Assembly: GCF_000346465.2 (NCBI RefSeq) | Contig: NC_034014.1 | Location: 21,762,321-21,826,320 of the forward strand | Origin: Prunus persica | Taxonomy: Eukaryota > Streptophyta > Magnoliopsida > Rosales > Rosaceae | Direction: 5' to 3' | Length of the DNA stretch: 64,000 bases | In this document: positions 26,152-38,001 of the stretch, in pieces | How positions within the stretch are numbered: the stretch's first letter is position 1 | Layout: each line of letters opens with the position of its first letter | Made by a program: the position numbers and the translations under genes | Notes under the pieces: model-generated | The model's database searches: none | The model's input: the letters and a program-made list of their open reading frames with translations, nothing else | Told to the model about the DNA's origin: nothing

Positions 26152-29041
26152 TCATAATTCCTCTGGTTTGGTATCCTCTGTTTGAGACTTCTGATCTGTG
26201 CTTCGTTCCAAATATTCCTCTTCAATAGTTTCCTTGAGGATGAACAGCCTTTGTATAACCACAGGCTGAGTCATCTGCTTGGCTTCCCTAATGTCAGTTT
26301 CTTCCGCATTTAGATGGTATGCATCAAGCATGATCTTAATCCACTTGTGAAGCTCTTTGGGCGTACTGCTCAACCACAAAGAGGAAAACACAGGACATGT
26401 TACATTGCAAAAATGTAACAGATATTGCTATTGCCCAAAAAAATATCTGAAGAAACAAGGGGCTCTCTTACGTGTATACGGCTTTGGGATCCTTGGCTTC
26501 AGGTCCATCACCAGGGGAGAAGGCTGTTGCCAATGCCGAGAATCTCTCTTCAGGATCTGTAATGTTCAGCAAATGCTTGAGTAGTTTTATTTCTTTTGGT
26601 GCAATGCTCCGAAGACTGCTTTTTGTGGCCTTGTACAAATGATACATTATGTCTTTGACCTGCATTAAGACATCCAATCTTAAGAATACAAGGAAGAGCA
26701 AGCATTTGAGCACATGAAGGCAAACATAATATTGCAGTAAAGACTATATAATGGCCAAAGCATGGCTTAAAGAAACCAGAGTTGCTTGATGCCCTAGTAG
26801 CTTCAATAGAACACCAATAGAAGAATAAAATTATTTTGTAGGAGTTGTGACATGACAAACGCAAGCATGTATACATGTCTTTAACGCTATTTTTTTCATT
26901 TCTTCAAGTGCTTCTATGAAAAAGGTAGCATCTCAAGTCATTCTGAATTCTAATAATACTTGACTGTTCTCAGAGAAAACATTCAAGAGTATCTTACTGT
27001 AGCTTCTATAATGACATACACATTAGTACCTCAGAAATAATTGAATAAATCCATTGCTTGGTTTTTTCTTTAAGCATTTTCTAACCATTTCTAAGAATAA
27101 CTGCTAATTTATCCTTCCCATGTGCATCTGTGACACATTGATGGGTTATGAAAAATATCCCATAATCCAACATAAGCTCATAAATACAAGGTTGTTGACC
27201 ATACCTCATTCTTCATCGTTGTGGACTCCTTTGCAGAAGCCCAAGCACTGTTTATCAATAATACCAACGAAGAATCAAGCTCCTTTGCCTTGGCAAGGCT
27301 TTTAATCTTCTCACATGCTACATCAACTGAAGGAGAATTTAGCATGTCATCAAATTTGGCCTGAGCAGTATCTAATGTCTCCACATATTCCAGCGTGTTA
27401 TCATAAGCACTGACGGCAGACAAGCATCTAGCACCCAGCCGGGCCATTGCTGCTCAAAGTTGAGACAATCATATAAGATAGGTGAACAAGCTACAAAATT
27501 GTTCTCTAGATGGAAAATGAAATCTGTCATTGTAAGTAATTAAAGTCCAAGACGTAAATTGTACAGCATATTTTTCCACCCGTAGTCACACAGGTCAGAG
27601 TTTGGCAACAATTTGTGAAACTTCTTAGTGTATTTGAAAAGTATAATGAAAACCAGAGACACTCTCACAAGTTCATGTAGGTCAAAATCAAGTCATCAGC
27701 AATTGTTTCACGAAAATAATCCAAATACAAACTTTGAGAGGATTGAGCATGTTCAATTACCATCACGATCTTCCAAACTATCATAAACTTCCGAAAGTAG
27801 GTTAACGTGGCGAAAGAATTCCTCTGTGAAGTCTTTACGCCTCCGTGCAACTATTGCATTAACGTCAGTTGGATTGTCTTGTATCTCCTTCAGAAGTTCA
27901 CTGTGCCTTTCCATTTCATCATCAATCTGCAATGCTCACTCCTGATCAAACATAACCGAAAGGACCTCTAAACACAAACAAGCATATGTTTACAAGAATC
28001 TTTACCCTTTCTTTCAGATGTTTGGTAAATAGTAGAAAAAACGGGAATTAAGAGTTTAATCTCATTAACTTCCATTACTTGGGGCCTGGAAAACTAAAAC
28101 CAATGCTAAATCTCTAATCTGGGGTCTCCAAGGTAACAAAAGGCGTAGCTTCAAAAAATTTATTCTTCTTTTAATTCCCTACTTTTAACAGAGACAAAGA
28201 AAAATCAATATAACCAAAAGAACACGATAGAGACATTTACATACCTTCTTCACCTTTCTCCCCAAAGAGGTAAACTTTTCTTTCATAGTTTGGTCACCCT
28301 CCATATCTGCCCGTGTCCTACACCGGTTATAAAAGCTTTCCTTATATTTCTCCCAATCCTCCCTAAATACCAAAAACTTCCTCCATTCCTTTGCCCTGGG
28401 CTTCTCATTCATGAAAACATCAATTATCTTATCACAAAATTGAGTCATGGTGTAACCCTCAGCAACTTCAACCTCTACTTGCTCTGCCACTTGGGCAGTG
28501 GCTATGTTACTTGCTTGAGGACCTGAAAATAGATTCCCATTTTTAAATTCTAAACAAACCCAAAAAAATAAACAACATATTCTAACCATTACAATTGTTC
28601 AATTGCCGATGGGGGAAAATGAAAAGGGTAAACCAACAAATTAAAATGCTGATCTTGGGCTTTTTTTTGGGTTTTAAAAAACTTTAAAAACCCACCACAA
28701 CCAGCTAAATTTAGTGGCAAATGTAAATAGAGGTTCTGACTCTCTCATTTCTTTCTTTCTTTCTTCTTCAACAACCAAAGTAAGCTCAGAAAAGAAAAAT
28801 ACGCTAGGCAGTACTGAAAAAATTGAACGAAGGTGATAAAGTACTTACTGGTAGTGGGGCTTGACTGGGCTGCCCTTGTCTTTCTTCTGTGCTTGGACTT
28901 AAGAGAGGCAAAGGATATGGGTGGTATTAGAAGGGTTGTTGGGGGCACATTTTCGTTGGGTGGGAAGAAAGTTGTGGCGTCGAAGAAGATGGAGGGCTTG
29001 GTTATGGAGTTTGAGAGCTCTAATGCCATGAAATTGCTCAT
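26152..29041 (-). CDS. Chloroplast protein of the At4g37920 family ('endoribonuclease E-like')
   Basis: Six exons (high to low): 29041-28849, 28522-28245, 27926-27761, 27449-27205, 26659-26472 and 26365-26152 (TGA), all GT-AG with closing phases; 427 residues, the length I recall for Arabidopsis At4g37920. The first exon encodes a Ser/Thr/Arg-rich, acid-poor leader (MSNFMALELSNSITK, later SLKSKHRRKTRAAQSS), a good chloroplast transit peptide. The mature part is helical and highly charged (TMTQFCDKIIDVFMNEKPRA, IDDEMERHSELLKEIQDN) with a conserved C-terminal half (KDIMYHLYKATKSSLRSIAP, VYTTPKELHKWIKIMLDAYH) and an acidic Lys/Glu tail. No nuclease motif is visible; the family name in databases is by annotation only, so its biochemical role is left open. 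An uninterrupted frame in every exon argues for a live gene. Confidence 0.9.
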
Positions 29042-29539
29042 GGTGTTGCCTCGCTGCTGCGCGCTTTGGAGCAGAGAAGAAGTGGATGAGTGTAGCAGCA
29101 GTTACTGATAAGATTAAAGTGATAATTAGTGAGGGATTGATACGGTGAGCCCGTGTTGAGTAGATACACAGAAACCACTTCGGCGTCGTTTCGACTCATT
29201 TATGCCACCAACGTAATTTATAATTAAAAATCTATGGGAAATTTGCATAAATGTGACTTTCAATTTGTACTATTAACCACCTAAACTCTGCAAAGTATAG
29301 TAATTTACCTTCCATTATAACTCCGTTAAAAATTTTGCGTTAAATAAAGTCACATGTTGAACCTATGATATTTTTTTAAGCATATTTTCAGCAATTTATT
29401 AGAATTAAAAACTTACATTTTTAAAACTGACTAGAAGAAAAAAAAAAAAAAAAAAAAGAGCAAGAATTCAACCTAATTAATTATCCTCCAACCTCCCCCA
29501 CCTCCTCCTTCACTCCCCTACAGCCCCCTCCTCCCCACT

Positions 29540-30374
29540 CTAAAACTTAAGGGTGGCATTTTAGACTGAAAAACTGCAAAAATCAACTGACAATTTATCG
29601 TAATGGAACCGCAATCGCTGGAAACCGAACTGCATTTGCGGTTGCAGTTGCAGTATTTGATTTTCAAAACTTGCGGTTACCGCAAACCGCGACTATATTT
29701 TTTTTTAAAAAAAATACATTTTGTAGATAGCATTGGTGCTCAAACAACGTAACGGGGTCCTTCAAATCCACTCACCACCACCAACACTTTAGTTTGTAAC
29801 ATTGGTGCATTGTATTTTCCTTTTAGTTTGTAACCTTAATTAACTTTGAATTGAATTTTTCCTTTGGGTTGTAACTTTAATTCATTTTGCATTGTATTTT
29901 CCTTTTGGTTTGTAACTTTAAAGGATTTGGAATTTGAATGCTTAAGAAGTTGAGGTTGTAAAGGCTTGATAAGTTTAACTTTAATTGGAATGCTTGGAAT
30001 TGTAACTTTAATTTTCTTTAGGTTGTGAATGCTTGAGAAGTTGAGGAGGTTGTGAATTTATATATGCTTGGGAAGTTGGGGTTGCGAATTTATTTATTTA
30101 GGTTGTGAATTTATATTTTTAGGTTAAAGTATGCTTGAACTCAAAAGGCTTCAAAAGAAGCATCAAAATTAGGCCTAAAATGTGGAAGATTGAATTTTTA
30201 TGACACAAAAAGATCTTGCAGTTTTAAACCGCTAATTCACGGTAACCGACTGCAATTAAACCGAAAAAAGCGGTTGATTTGAGGTTTTAAAAATCATCAT
30301 ACCGCAAATAGTCAGTCGATTTGCTATTTGGGCAAAAATTTGCTGTTACAGAACCGCAACCACCCCTACTAAAA

Positions 30375-30376
<2 letters not shown>
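29540..30376. mobile_element. Non-autonomous hAT-like transposon with 8-bp target duplication
   Basis: Body 29548-30368 (821 bp). Ends are TAAGGGTGG and CCACCCCTA (reverse TAGGGGTGG, 8 of 9 matching). Both flanks carry the same 8 bases CTAAAACT (29540-29547 and 30369-30376), the target-site length of the hAT superfamily. Inside, short CGGTT / AACCG motifs recur near both ends as subterminal repeats. No transposase reading frame, so a deletion derivative. Confidence 0.8.
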
Positions 30377-30417
<41 letters not shown>

Positions 30418-30437
30418 CTCTCTCCCCCCCCCCCCCT
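30376..30437. repeat. (CT)n microsatellite followed by poly-C
   Basis: About 50 bases of CT units with two TATC interruptions, ending in a C run. It abuts the right target duplication of the hAT-like element. Confidence 0.85.
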
Positions 30438-33400
30438 AAAAAAAAACTGCACAAACATAGGGCCAAACTCTATGTTACTCCTTTTTCCCATTAGGTGCTC
30501 CCTCTACCAGATGAGGGATCGGCTTGCCCAGAAGAGCGGAGAGGTCGTTGGATCAACACCAATGCCTCGATTAATGTTTCTTGGCTTGCAATGAGGACTC
30601 TTTCAACTCTTGAAAAAAATTGAAAGTTGAATCAGTTTGATAGGATCGAGCGAGCTCGGATAGGGCCTTATCCCTCGACTCCTCTCGATTCTGATCCGTG
30701 GGGTTGCGTAGACGTGCCACTATTGGATATGAGACCAGTCCAATAGACTTGGTATGGGAGAGTGTTGTGAGTTGATTTGATGATGTTCGCGCTTTTTCTC
30801 TGGACCTCTACTCAAGCTATTGTGCTCCAATGGGGGTATTGGCCTAAATTAGTTCTTTTCTATGCCTCAACTAGGAGGACTTCGATATTCTTTCGTTCGT
30901 GTATGTCAACTTGACAAGTATGAGTGGTACCTGAGCAAGCAAGAGGAGAGACCAAGATCGTGGTTAGGAGCACCATGTTTGGGGTTAGCAACCTGATTCG
31001 AAATTCGTATAACACTCGGGCTAGGCCAACAATCAATTCGGGCCCGAATCCACTTCCTGTCTTTTGGACCACCACGACTCTATTCGAGCCCGGATCCCTC
31101 CTTTGGGTCTGAATGATAAACTTAAAAGTGCAAACGCAGGAACTTAAATTTATCTACTGAAATTTGTAATCTATATGTAAGCAATTAAATGGCAAGTGCT
31201 TAATGAAAACAGTTAAAACAGGTTCTGTAATCTTTTCATCTAATCTTAACTTAAATGACAAGAAGAAAACAAAGGTTCTTTTTAACTAATCCATATGATT
31301 AATCCCATAAATTACAAAACAAGGAAAGACTAGAGATTTCTCTATCCAGTTATATGATTACATGAATTCAAATTGATCATTTTAAAAGAAAATCATACCA
31401 TGAAGATAGCAGAGCAACCAAAGATGAATGCAAGAGTTGTCAACTGGTTCTCTGGAAATTTTGGCATGCTGATTCAAAAAGATCTTGAGCTTTTCAAGTA
31501 TTTTTGAGACGTTGCATCTAGTTTGGAGAGAGAGTCCACTTCTTCTGTGGTGGAAGCTCTTTAGGCAAGGATAGACCTTGCGATGATGGAAGCTGAGAAA
31601 GGATATTTGGCTTGCTGCCCAAAGTCAGTTATTGGTTCGCTGATCTAAATCGGTTCGTAGAATGAATGATGGAATGTTTCTGACAAAAACTACTGGTCCT
31701 TCGTGATGATCATCTGACTTGAACCTTTTGTACTCGAAGATCTAGTTGGCAATTTTGTCATTTTTTGGTTTTGGTGGCTTTCTACAGCTTGCTTCCTTGT
31801 TGGGCGAGAAGAGAGTCAAGTCGTCATTAATGGTGATAACCTCCTTCAGACCCTTACGTGGGCCTATGTATAATGATTACATATCTTTTTAACTTTAGTG
31901 TAACTCAAAATTATGGGCTTCTTAATTTTGGGCCTCATATTAACTTATTTTATACTGATAGCCCACGAAGAAACAGGGCCCTTTGGTTTTGAGAGAAAAG
32001 ACAAAGGTTTTTGGGCTTGGACCTTCTTAAAATATTCTTTTTTGGAAAAATAAACTATTTTTTTTATCCATTTATCAAAACTGGGTATAAATACCCTGCA
32101 AATCAATAACAAATTCAGTAATATTTAATTGATTTCTTTACCAACGTGAATTGCCAAAGTTGAATTTTACCAGCATAAAGAAAAAAGAAAAACGACATGA
32201 TTGCTAGGTTTTTAATGTTTAGCACTCTGAGCATACCTTGAATTGCAAATTGGTAGTGGGGGAGAAAGATGTAGGGGGAGGCGAGAGATAATATGCTTGA
32301 TTTTTGTCATTTTTTAAAATTTGTTTCAAAATTGTTTAATTTTTTAATTGTAGTGATTTGACTTAATGAAATTTTTTATAGAGTTACACGTAAGTGGTAA
32401 ATTGCTACACTTTATAAAGTTTAGGTGGTTAATAATGAAAATTAATATTGAGAGAATTCAAATAGAAGTTTGCATTCGTTGTTCTTGTGGTTTGAAGTGC
32501 TACTACCACAAGAAGGAGGTGGTTTTATCTTGGAAGACATTTGCCATTGGAATCTTGAAGCACCAGTGTGGGCAATTTCATCTTAAAGAAATAGAACCAA
32601 ATTCTAGACTCGACCGTACTTAGCTTTTTCTAAACTTCTCTTTATACTATTATTTTAATTATTTTAATTATTTTATGTATTAAATTTGGTATTTATTTGC
32701 ATGAATTAAATTATGGTTTTCTTTAAATATAGCAATTAAATCAAGAATCAATTGTAAAATAATTTTCTACGTGTTCCTTTATTTGTGCTCAGCACGTTTC
32801 ATGATTAATAAGTCATCAATTCTGCTACCAAAATTTATTATAATCTTAAATTGGCCTATTCATTCAACCCCTACATGTAATTTCAGCACTCTTCGTTGGT
32901 GTTTTTTTATTTTATATAAAAGTCTGAGAATTAAGCATTCTTGTACCGCACCTGATTGGTACTGCTCCCTTCTTTGTACTACAGGCACCTCTAATTTGTG
33001 TCGTACACGGAAAAACAGGAGAAAGATGTAGAGCAAGGTTACCATGCACACAGTCAGTCTCACCTAATATAAAAAAAACAAAACAAAAAAAGTTGCATAC
33101 GCATGGCGTGATGGGCATATTTTGCATGCGTTTTCTATTTGTCTGTTTCTAGATTGGATAATAAGCTCAATTCTAGCAGCTATAACTGCCATGTCTTTTT
33201 AGGTCATTCATTTTGCCTTTTACATCACCTTCTAACAGAAGCGAGAAGAAAGCTGGCCCGCTGTTGTTGGGAAGTGAAATTACATAATTGTACATAGGGA
33301 CTAAATTAGTATATATTATTATTTTGATATTTAGGAATTATTTATGTTTTCGGTTTCTGATATATTATATATACACACCGTACACACGTATGTTGGTTGG

Positions 33401-33595
33401 CCCAACTTGAATTTAGATTAAGGACTTGTGGTTGAAGATTGGCTGCCTATAAATTAATCATTAGCTAAGAGATGCACATAAGATGTTGAGATGTTGAGAT
33501 GTATGCTCAATTATTGTTATCCCTAACCATTTCTTTAATTACTAATCACTTTGCAAAATGCTTCTTGCTTAATTTAATAATTTTTAATCAACAGA

Positions 33596-33700
33596 GTCTA
33601 ACTCAGTGGAAAAATATATTGACTTGCAGATCAGTAGTCTCACATTTGAACCTTAATAGTGTGTGTATGTGAGCAACTATTTTTCCCTTATAGTTTAGAC
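33596..33700 (+). mobile_element. tRNA-derived SINE-like element
   Basis: Box-A-like TCTAACTCAGTGG, then TTGACTTGCAGATCAGTAGT, box-B-like CACATTTGAACC and a GTGTGTGTATG tail. It shares this order with 23,255-23,395 on the opposite strand, supporting a SINE family. Exact ends unknown. Confidence 0.5.
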
Positions 33701-34104
33701 TATTGTTTCTCTTTTTTTTTAATACACTATCAAACACTTGTTGAATGACCCTTTCCATCTTTATAAGGGTCCACAAGAACCTAAGTTGGAAAAAAATTGA
33801 AGCTCGAGAACTTGTTCTAAATTTCTACACTTCAATTAATATTTAAAGGATTAGAAAAATATACAATCAATGTGATTTGTTATTTGCAAACCTGAGTATA
33901 AATTAGTTTAATAGGATAGTAGGTATGGTCTTGTACCCGAATTCAAATCTCTTATCCCATAAAAAAGATTTAAACAACTTAATTTTATTGCAAAAGGTCC
34001 CATATTGAAATCCTGTGCACGAGCTCATCACAGTCGTTGTTTAATAAATAAAGAAAGTGGCCTCTAAATGACCTTATGCATTAACTTGTTCATATGTGAC
34101 GAAT

Positions 34105-34352
34105 AATAATGAGGGAGATTTATTATTATATTTAATATAAGGGTTTAAATTATTAAAAATCCTTATATGATAGAAGCACACTCAAAATTCATTTATAATA
34201 TAATAAAGAGACTTTTAACTTTAAAAATTACAAAACTGTCATCAATTTCTTAAAACAAGCCCAACTCCAAAACCTCATAAATAAATAAAAAAATCTAAAA
34301 CACTCAATAAGGCATCAAAGTAATTTAATAATTAAAATTAAATTCAATAAAT
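34105..34352. repeat. Dispersed AT-rich repeat, diverged third copy
   Basis: About 240 bp related to the segments at 47,250-47,495 and 55,940-56,755 in the tandem duplication. Shared landmarks in order: GAGGGAGATT/GGGAGATTC, ACACACTCAAA-type block, AAATTACAAAACTGTCAT, CCTCATAAA, AACACTCAATA/GGGCATCAAAG and TTAAATTCAA. It lies outside the duplication, so it is a dispersed repeat family, not part of that event. Confidence 0.6.
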
Positions 34353-34989
34353 ATCTCTAAGTAAAAGGGCAAATGGAGAAAATATTAGTTACCTGGTAAT
34401 TATCTGAAACATAAAGGGTATTTCTGTCATTTAAAAATAACTTGTACTGAGGATAGGACGATCCTCCGTGTACTATTTCAAATTCCTTACTATAAATATC
34501 TGATCGAAAATCTCTATTTTGTAGTAAATTATAATAAGAAGAAAAAAGCCGAAGAAGCTTCAAAAAAATCTGTCTTCAAATTGCGCGTAACAACTCTCCG
34601 GTGCGAAGTCAACTTTCCGGCGAACTGGTCAAACTTAGGCTTCCAATCCTTTCTGGTAATTCGAATTGGCATTTGATGTTTTGAAGCTCTCTCTATTTGT
34701 TTTCGAAGCTTTTTTTTATTGTTTTTTTTATTTCTCCGATCGGCTTCTATTTTCGTGTTAATTACTTAGTGAATAAACAAAAAATGGAAAATTGAGATTT
34801 TTCGCAAGCTTGTGTGCATGAATTTTATGCTGGGTCTTTACTGTGGTTATGCGTTGACTCTGTGTTATTTGCTTTTGAATTTCAAGAATCTTGAAGCTTT
34901 CTATTTCTATTAGATTGATGATGAGAAATGGAAACTACAATTATGAAGGTACTGAAATTTGGTGTTCCTTTTGTTAGAGAAACTGAGAG

Positions 34990-37963
34990 ATGGAGAAGGA
35001 ACAAGAGGTTGAGTGGATCAAAGCTCAGAACATTGGCATAAGCGTAGACCTTGTGGCTGCAGCCCAAAAGCAGCTTCTGTTTCTTGCTGCTGTAGATAGA
35101 AATCGGTTTCTATATGAAGGGCCTGCTCTTGAAAGGGCAATCTATAGGTACACATCCTGTAGATTTGGTTCAGTTCTTCAGTTTTTGGGTGCATTAGATT
35201 CTTGGGCAGTACCAGTACCAGATCCCATTTTTTGTTTTTCATTTGTAATATTTTAATATTGTTTTCTGGTTTCCCATTGTTTTCAATTCTGGTTGTTCGA
35301 TTGTGGTGGAGTAGGGAGTATGTTTTTTTTATATAGCTAATCGGGTTTGCTTTATAGTCTCAAAAAATGATAATCTATTTGTGTTTTCAATTGGATTTTC
35401 ATTGTGGCATTTGATCTTTACACTTCATGTTCCAAAAATTCTATTTTCAGGTATAATGCTTGTTGGCTTCCGATGCTTGCCAAATATTCTGAGTTCCAAA
35501 TTTCTGAAGGACCTTTGGTTGTACCTCTTGATTGTGAATGGATTTGGCATTGTCACAGACTAAATCCAGTAGGCTTCTCTGAACTGTTAGGGTCCTGGTT
35601 ATCTTTGTTTGATGACTTGAATTGCTAAGCTTAGTGTTTTTGGTTTGTTATTCAGGTTCAATACAAGACTGACTGTGAGAAACTTTATGGAAAGATCCTT
35701 GACAATTCTAATGTGTTATCCTCGGTTCAAGGCTCTTGTAAAGGGCAGACTGAAGAAATTTGGAATAGTATGTATCCAGAAGAACCCTACAACTTAGACT
35801 TAAATAAGGCATTGTCAGAGGATATATCTGAACGGATTTCTGGACTTGAAAAATGCACCAAATATGATCTGATTTCAGCTGTTAAAAGACAGAGTCCTTT
35901 CTTTTACCAGGTAATATGAGATTGCAGCTAATACAATGGATAGAATACGTATGTTGAGTTATCAAATGTTAACAGTAATATGTCTTGGAATGAAGTGCTT
36001 ATATGGTTCCATATTATCGGTATAAAAGGAACTATCATTTGGAATGCTTTTAGATTGGAACACATTCTTAGAGTCTTATTTGGTGTTGTGAGGCCATCGA
36101 AAGATTTCCTTGTGGTAACTGGATGCAAGGAGAATTTATATAGTATGCTATTACCTGCATGCATTTCAAATTCAAGGGTCGAAAGAAGCATTGTGCAATT
36201 ATCATACATTTTAAATTTAGTTGCATAATGTATTATATAGAGATTATCCTTCTTTCACATAACACCTGTAGCCACAAATAAACACACCAACACCCACCCG
36301 AATGATGCTCCCCTCTAACTGTCCATTTTTCTGTTTCTTTGCTTCTTCTGGCTTACCTGCCTTTTTGTGTTTTTGACAGGTATCCAGACCCCATATGAAC
36401 CATGATGTATTTCTTCAAGGGGCTGTGGCTAGGTATAAAGGGTTTCTTCATCTAATCAAGAGAAACAGAGAGAAGTCTCTAAAACGTTTTTGTGTTCCCA
36501 CATACGACGTTGACCTTATCTGGCATTCTCACCAATTGCATCCTGTATCTTATTGTAAAGACCTGAATGAACTACTTGGCAAGGTATTGGAGCATGATGA
36601 CATGGACTCTGACAGAACCAAAGGGAAGAAACTTGATGTTGGGTTTTCTGGAACTACCAAGCAATGGGAAGAGGCCTTTGGTACAAGGTATTGGAAGGCC
36701 GGGGCCATGTATAGAGGCAGTGCTCCATGTCCTGTCACAACCACACCTTACAAATCTAGCGTGATGAGCAAGGATGTAGTTGCATCCACCGAGTATCAGA
36801 AAGTACTTCAGCTTCCCAAGGTTAAATTTGTGGAGGTAGATTTCTTAACCTCGCATGCTTTCTTTTTCCCTTTTATATTCCTTGTAATCAGGAAATACTA
36901 TAGAAATGACCGAAGAGATGCCTTAATTTTAAACATGGAACTTAGTCTACAGCTTCCTCTTACTTGTGGATTCTCACTTTAGAAGTTGACTTCATGAAAA
37001 GCACATGAGGACTCCTGATCAGTCCGCTTGTAGAATGTTCCCTTAAGAATATGGATTTAGAAATGTTTCATCATTTCATTGGTCGAAACCGTAATTTACA
37101 TGTAAAGATTGAATACTTCGCCTCCAGTGAAAATTGAGAACCGAGATGGTACTTTGAGCAAAATTTGAGCATGCTTTTGAATTAAGTGTGTTGATATATA
37201 AATGAGCACCGTAGCTGGCTTTCATTTCTGTTATATGTTATTGAGGCAATGCTCATATATGTGAGTACCTTTTTTTCTTTCAGATGTTAAATACGGACAC
37301 ATGCTGCCTCCTACCTGAGCCAATTATACTGTAATTATTTTTCCTAAGTTGTTTCCCTATTCGTTTTCCAGGTCCTTTTGGAGTTTGTTGAAGTTAGGAA
37401 CTTACCAGAGGGACACAAAGGAAGTCTCTTTGTCTCATTTAGTAAGACCCAGCATGATCTATTCTTTCACGCTAAGCGGAGACTGAGTATTTTGTCCCAG
37501 TCTGGAGAGAAACAGGTTGCTTGTTTCCAGTGTGAACCTACTGGAGAGCTGCTTTTTGAACTGATATCCCATTCACCTTCCCACTTACCGATGAAAAAGA
37601 CATATAAAACATTGGGTTCTACTTCATTCTCTCTTCAAGACTTCCTGATCCCACTCTCTAAATTAGATGCAGAAAAATGGTTGGAGGTGGTGCCAACTTC
37701 TGGAAATGAGAACTCGAAACCAATCTACCTTCGGATTGCTGTGTCATTTACTGTTCCAGCCTTAGCACAACATGCACTCCACATGGTTCGTTCTCGGCCA
37801 TTGTCCAAAAGTTCTTGCTTCCTGCCCTTTCTTGGGAAGGATCAAGATGCTAAGAATTTCACTCATGTGATTGATGAAACTGGCACAAAGCTTATCAGTC
37901 TGCAAATGAGGTATACATGTTGGTGTGTGCATGCATTAATGTGACGATTTTCACGCATGCTGT

Positions 37964-38001
<38 letters not shown>

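Larger units (their letters stand above)
29260..32455. repeat. 3.2-kb segment bounded by a diverged inverted-repeat pair
   Basis: ATTAACCACCTAAACT at about 29276 and, in reverse, the same 16 bases at about 32420 start two inverted sequences that stay alignable by eye for about 100 bp (through GTAATTTACC / GCAATTTACC). The space between holds a clear hAT-like insertion (29548-30368), a CT/poly-C microsatellite and roughly 1.9 kb of unidentified non-coding DNA. It may be one old TIR element or two copies of a MITE in opposite orientation. Confidence 0.4.
30438..34989. other. Gene-free, repeat-derived spacer before the GRDP gene
   Basis: About 30440-32350 has higher GC around 30480-31100 and no open frame matching a known protein; it may be old retroelement sequence. 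At 32,460-32,620 a frame encoding CIRCSCGLKCYYHKKE faintly resembles a GRF zinc finger but lacks its conserved core. From 32,640 to 34,600 the DNA is very AT-rich with a SINE-like copy and a dispersed repeat listed separately. The GRDP promoter and 5' leader should lie at about 34,560-34,989. Confidence 0.4.

Noticed and set aside
32366..32623. Frame with CIRCSCGLK resembling a GRF zinc finger
   Set aside because: Lacks the conserved core after the CxCG motif; similarity is too weak to annotate.
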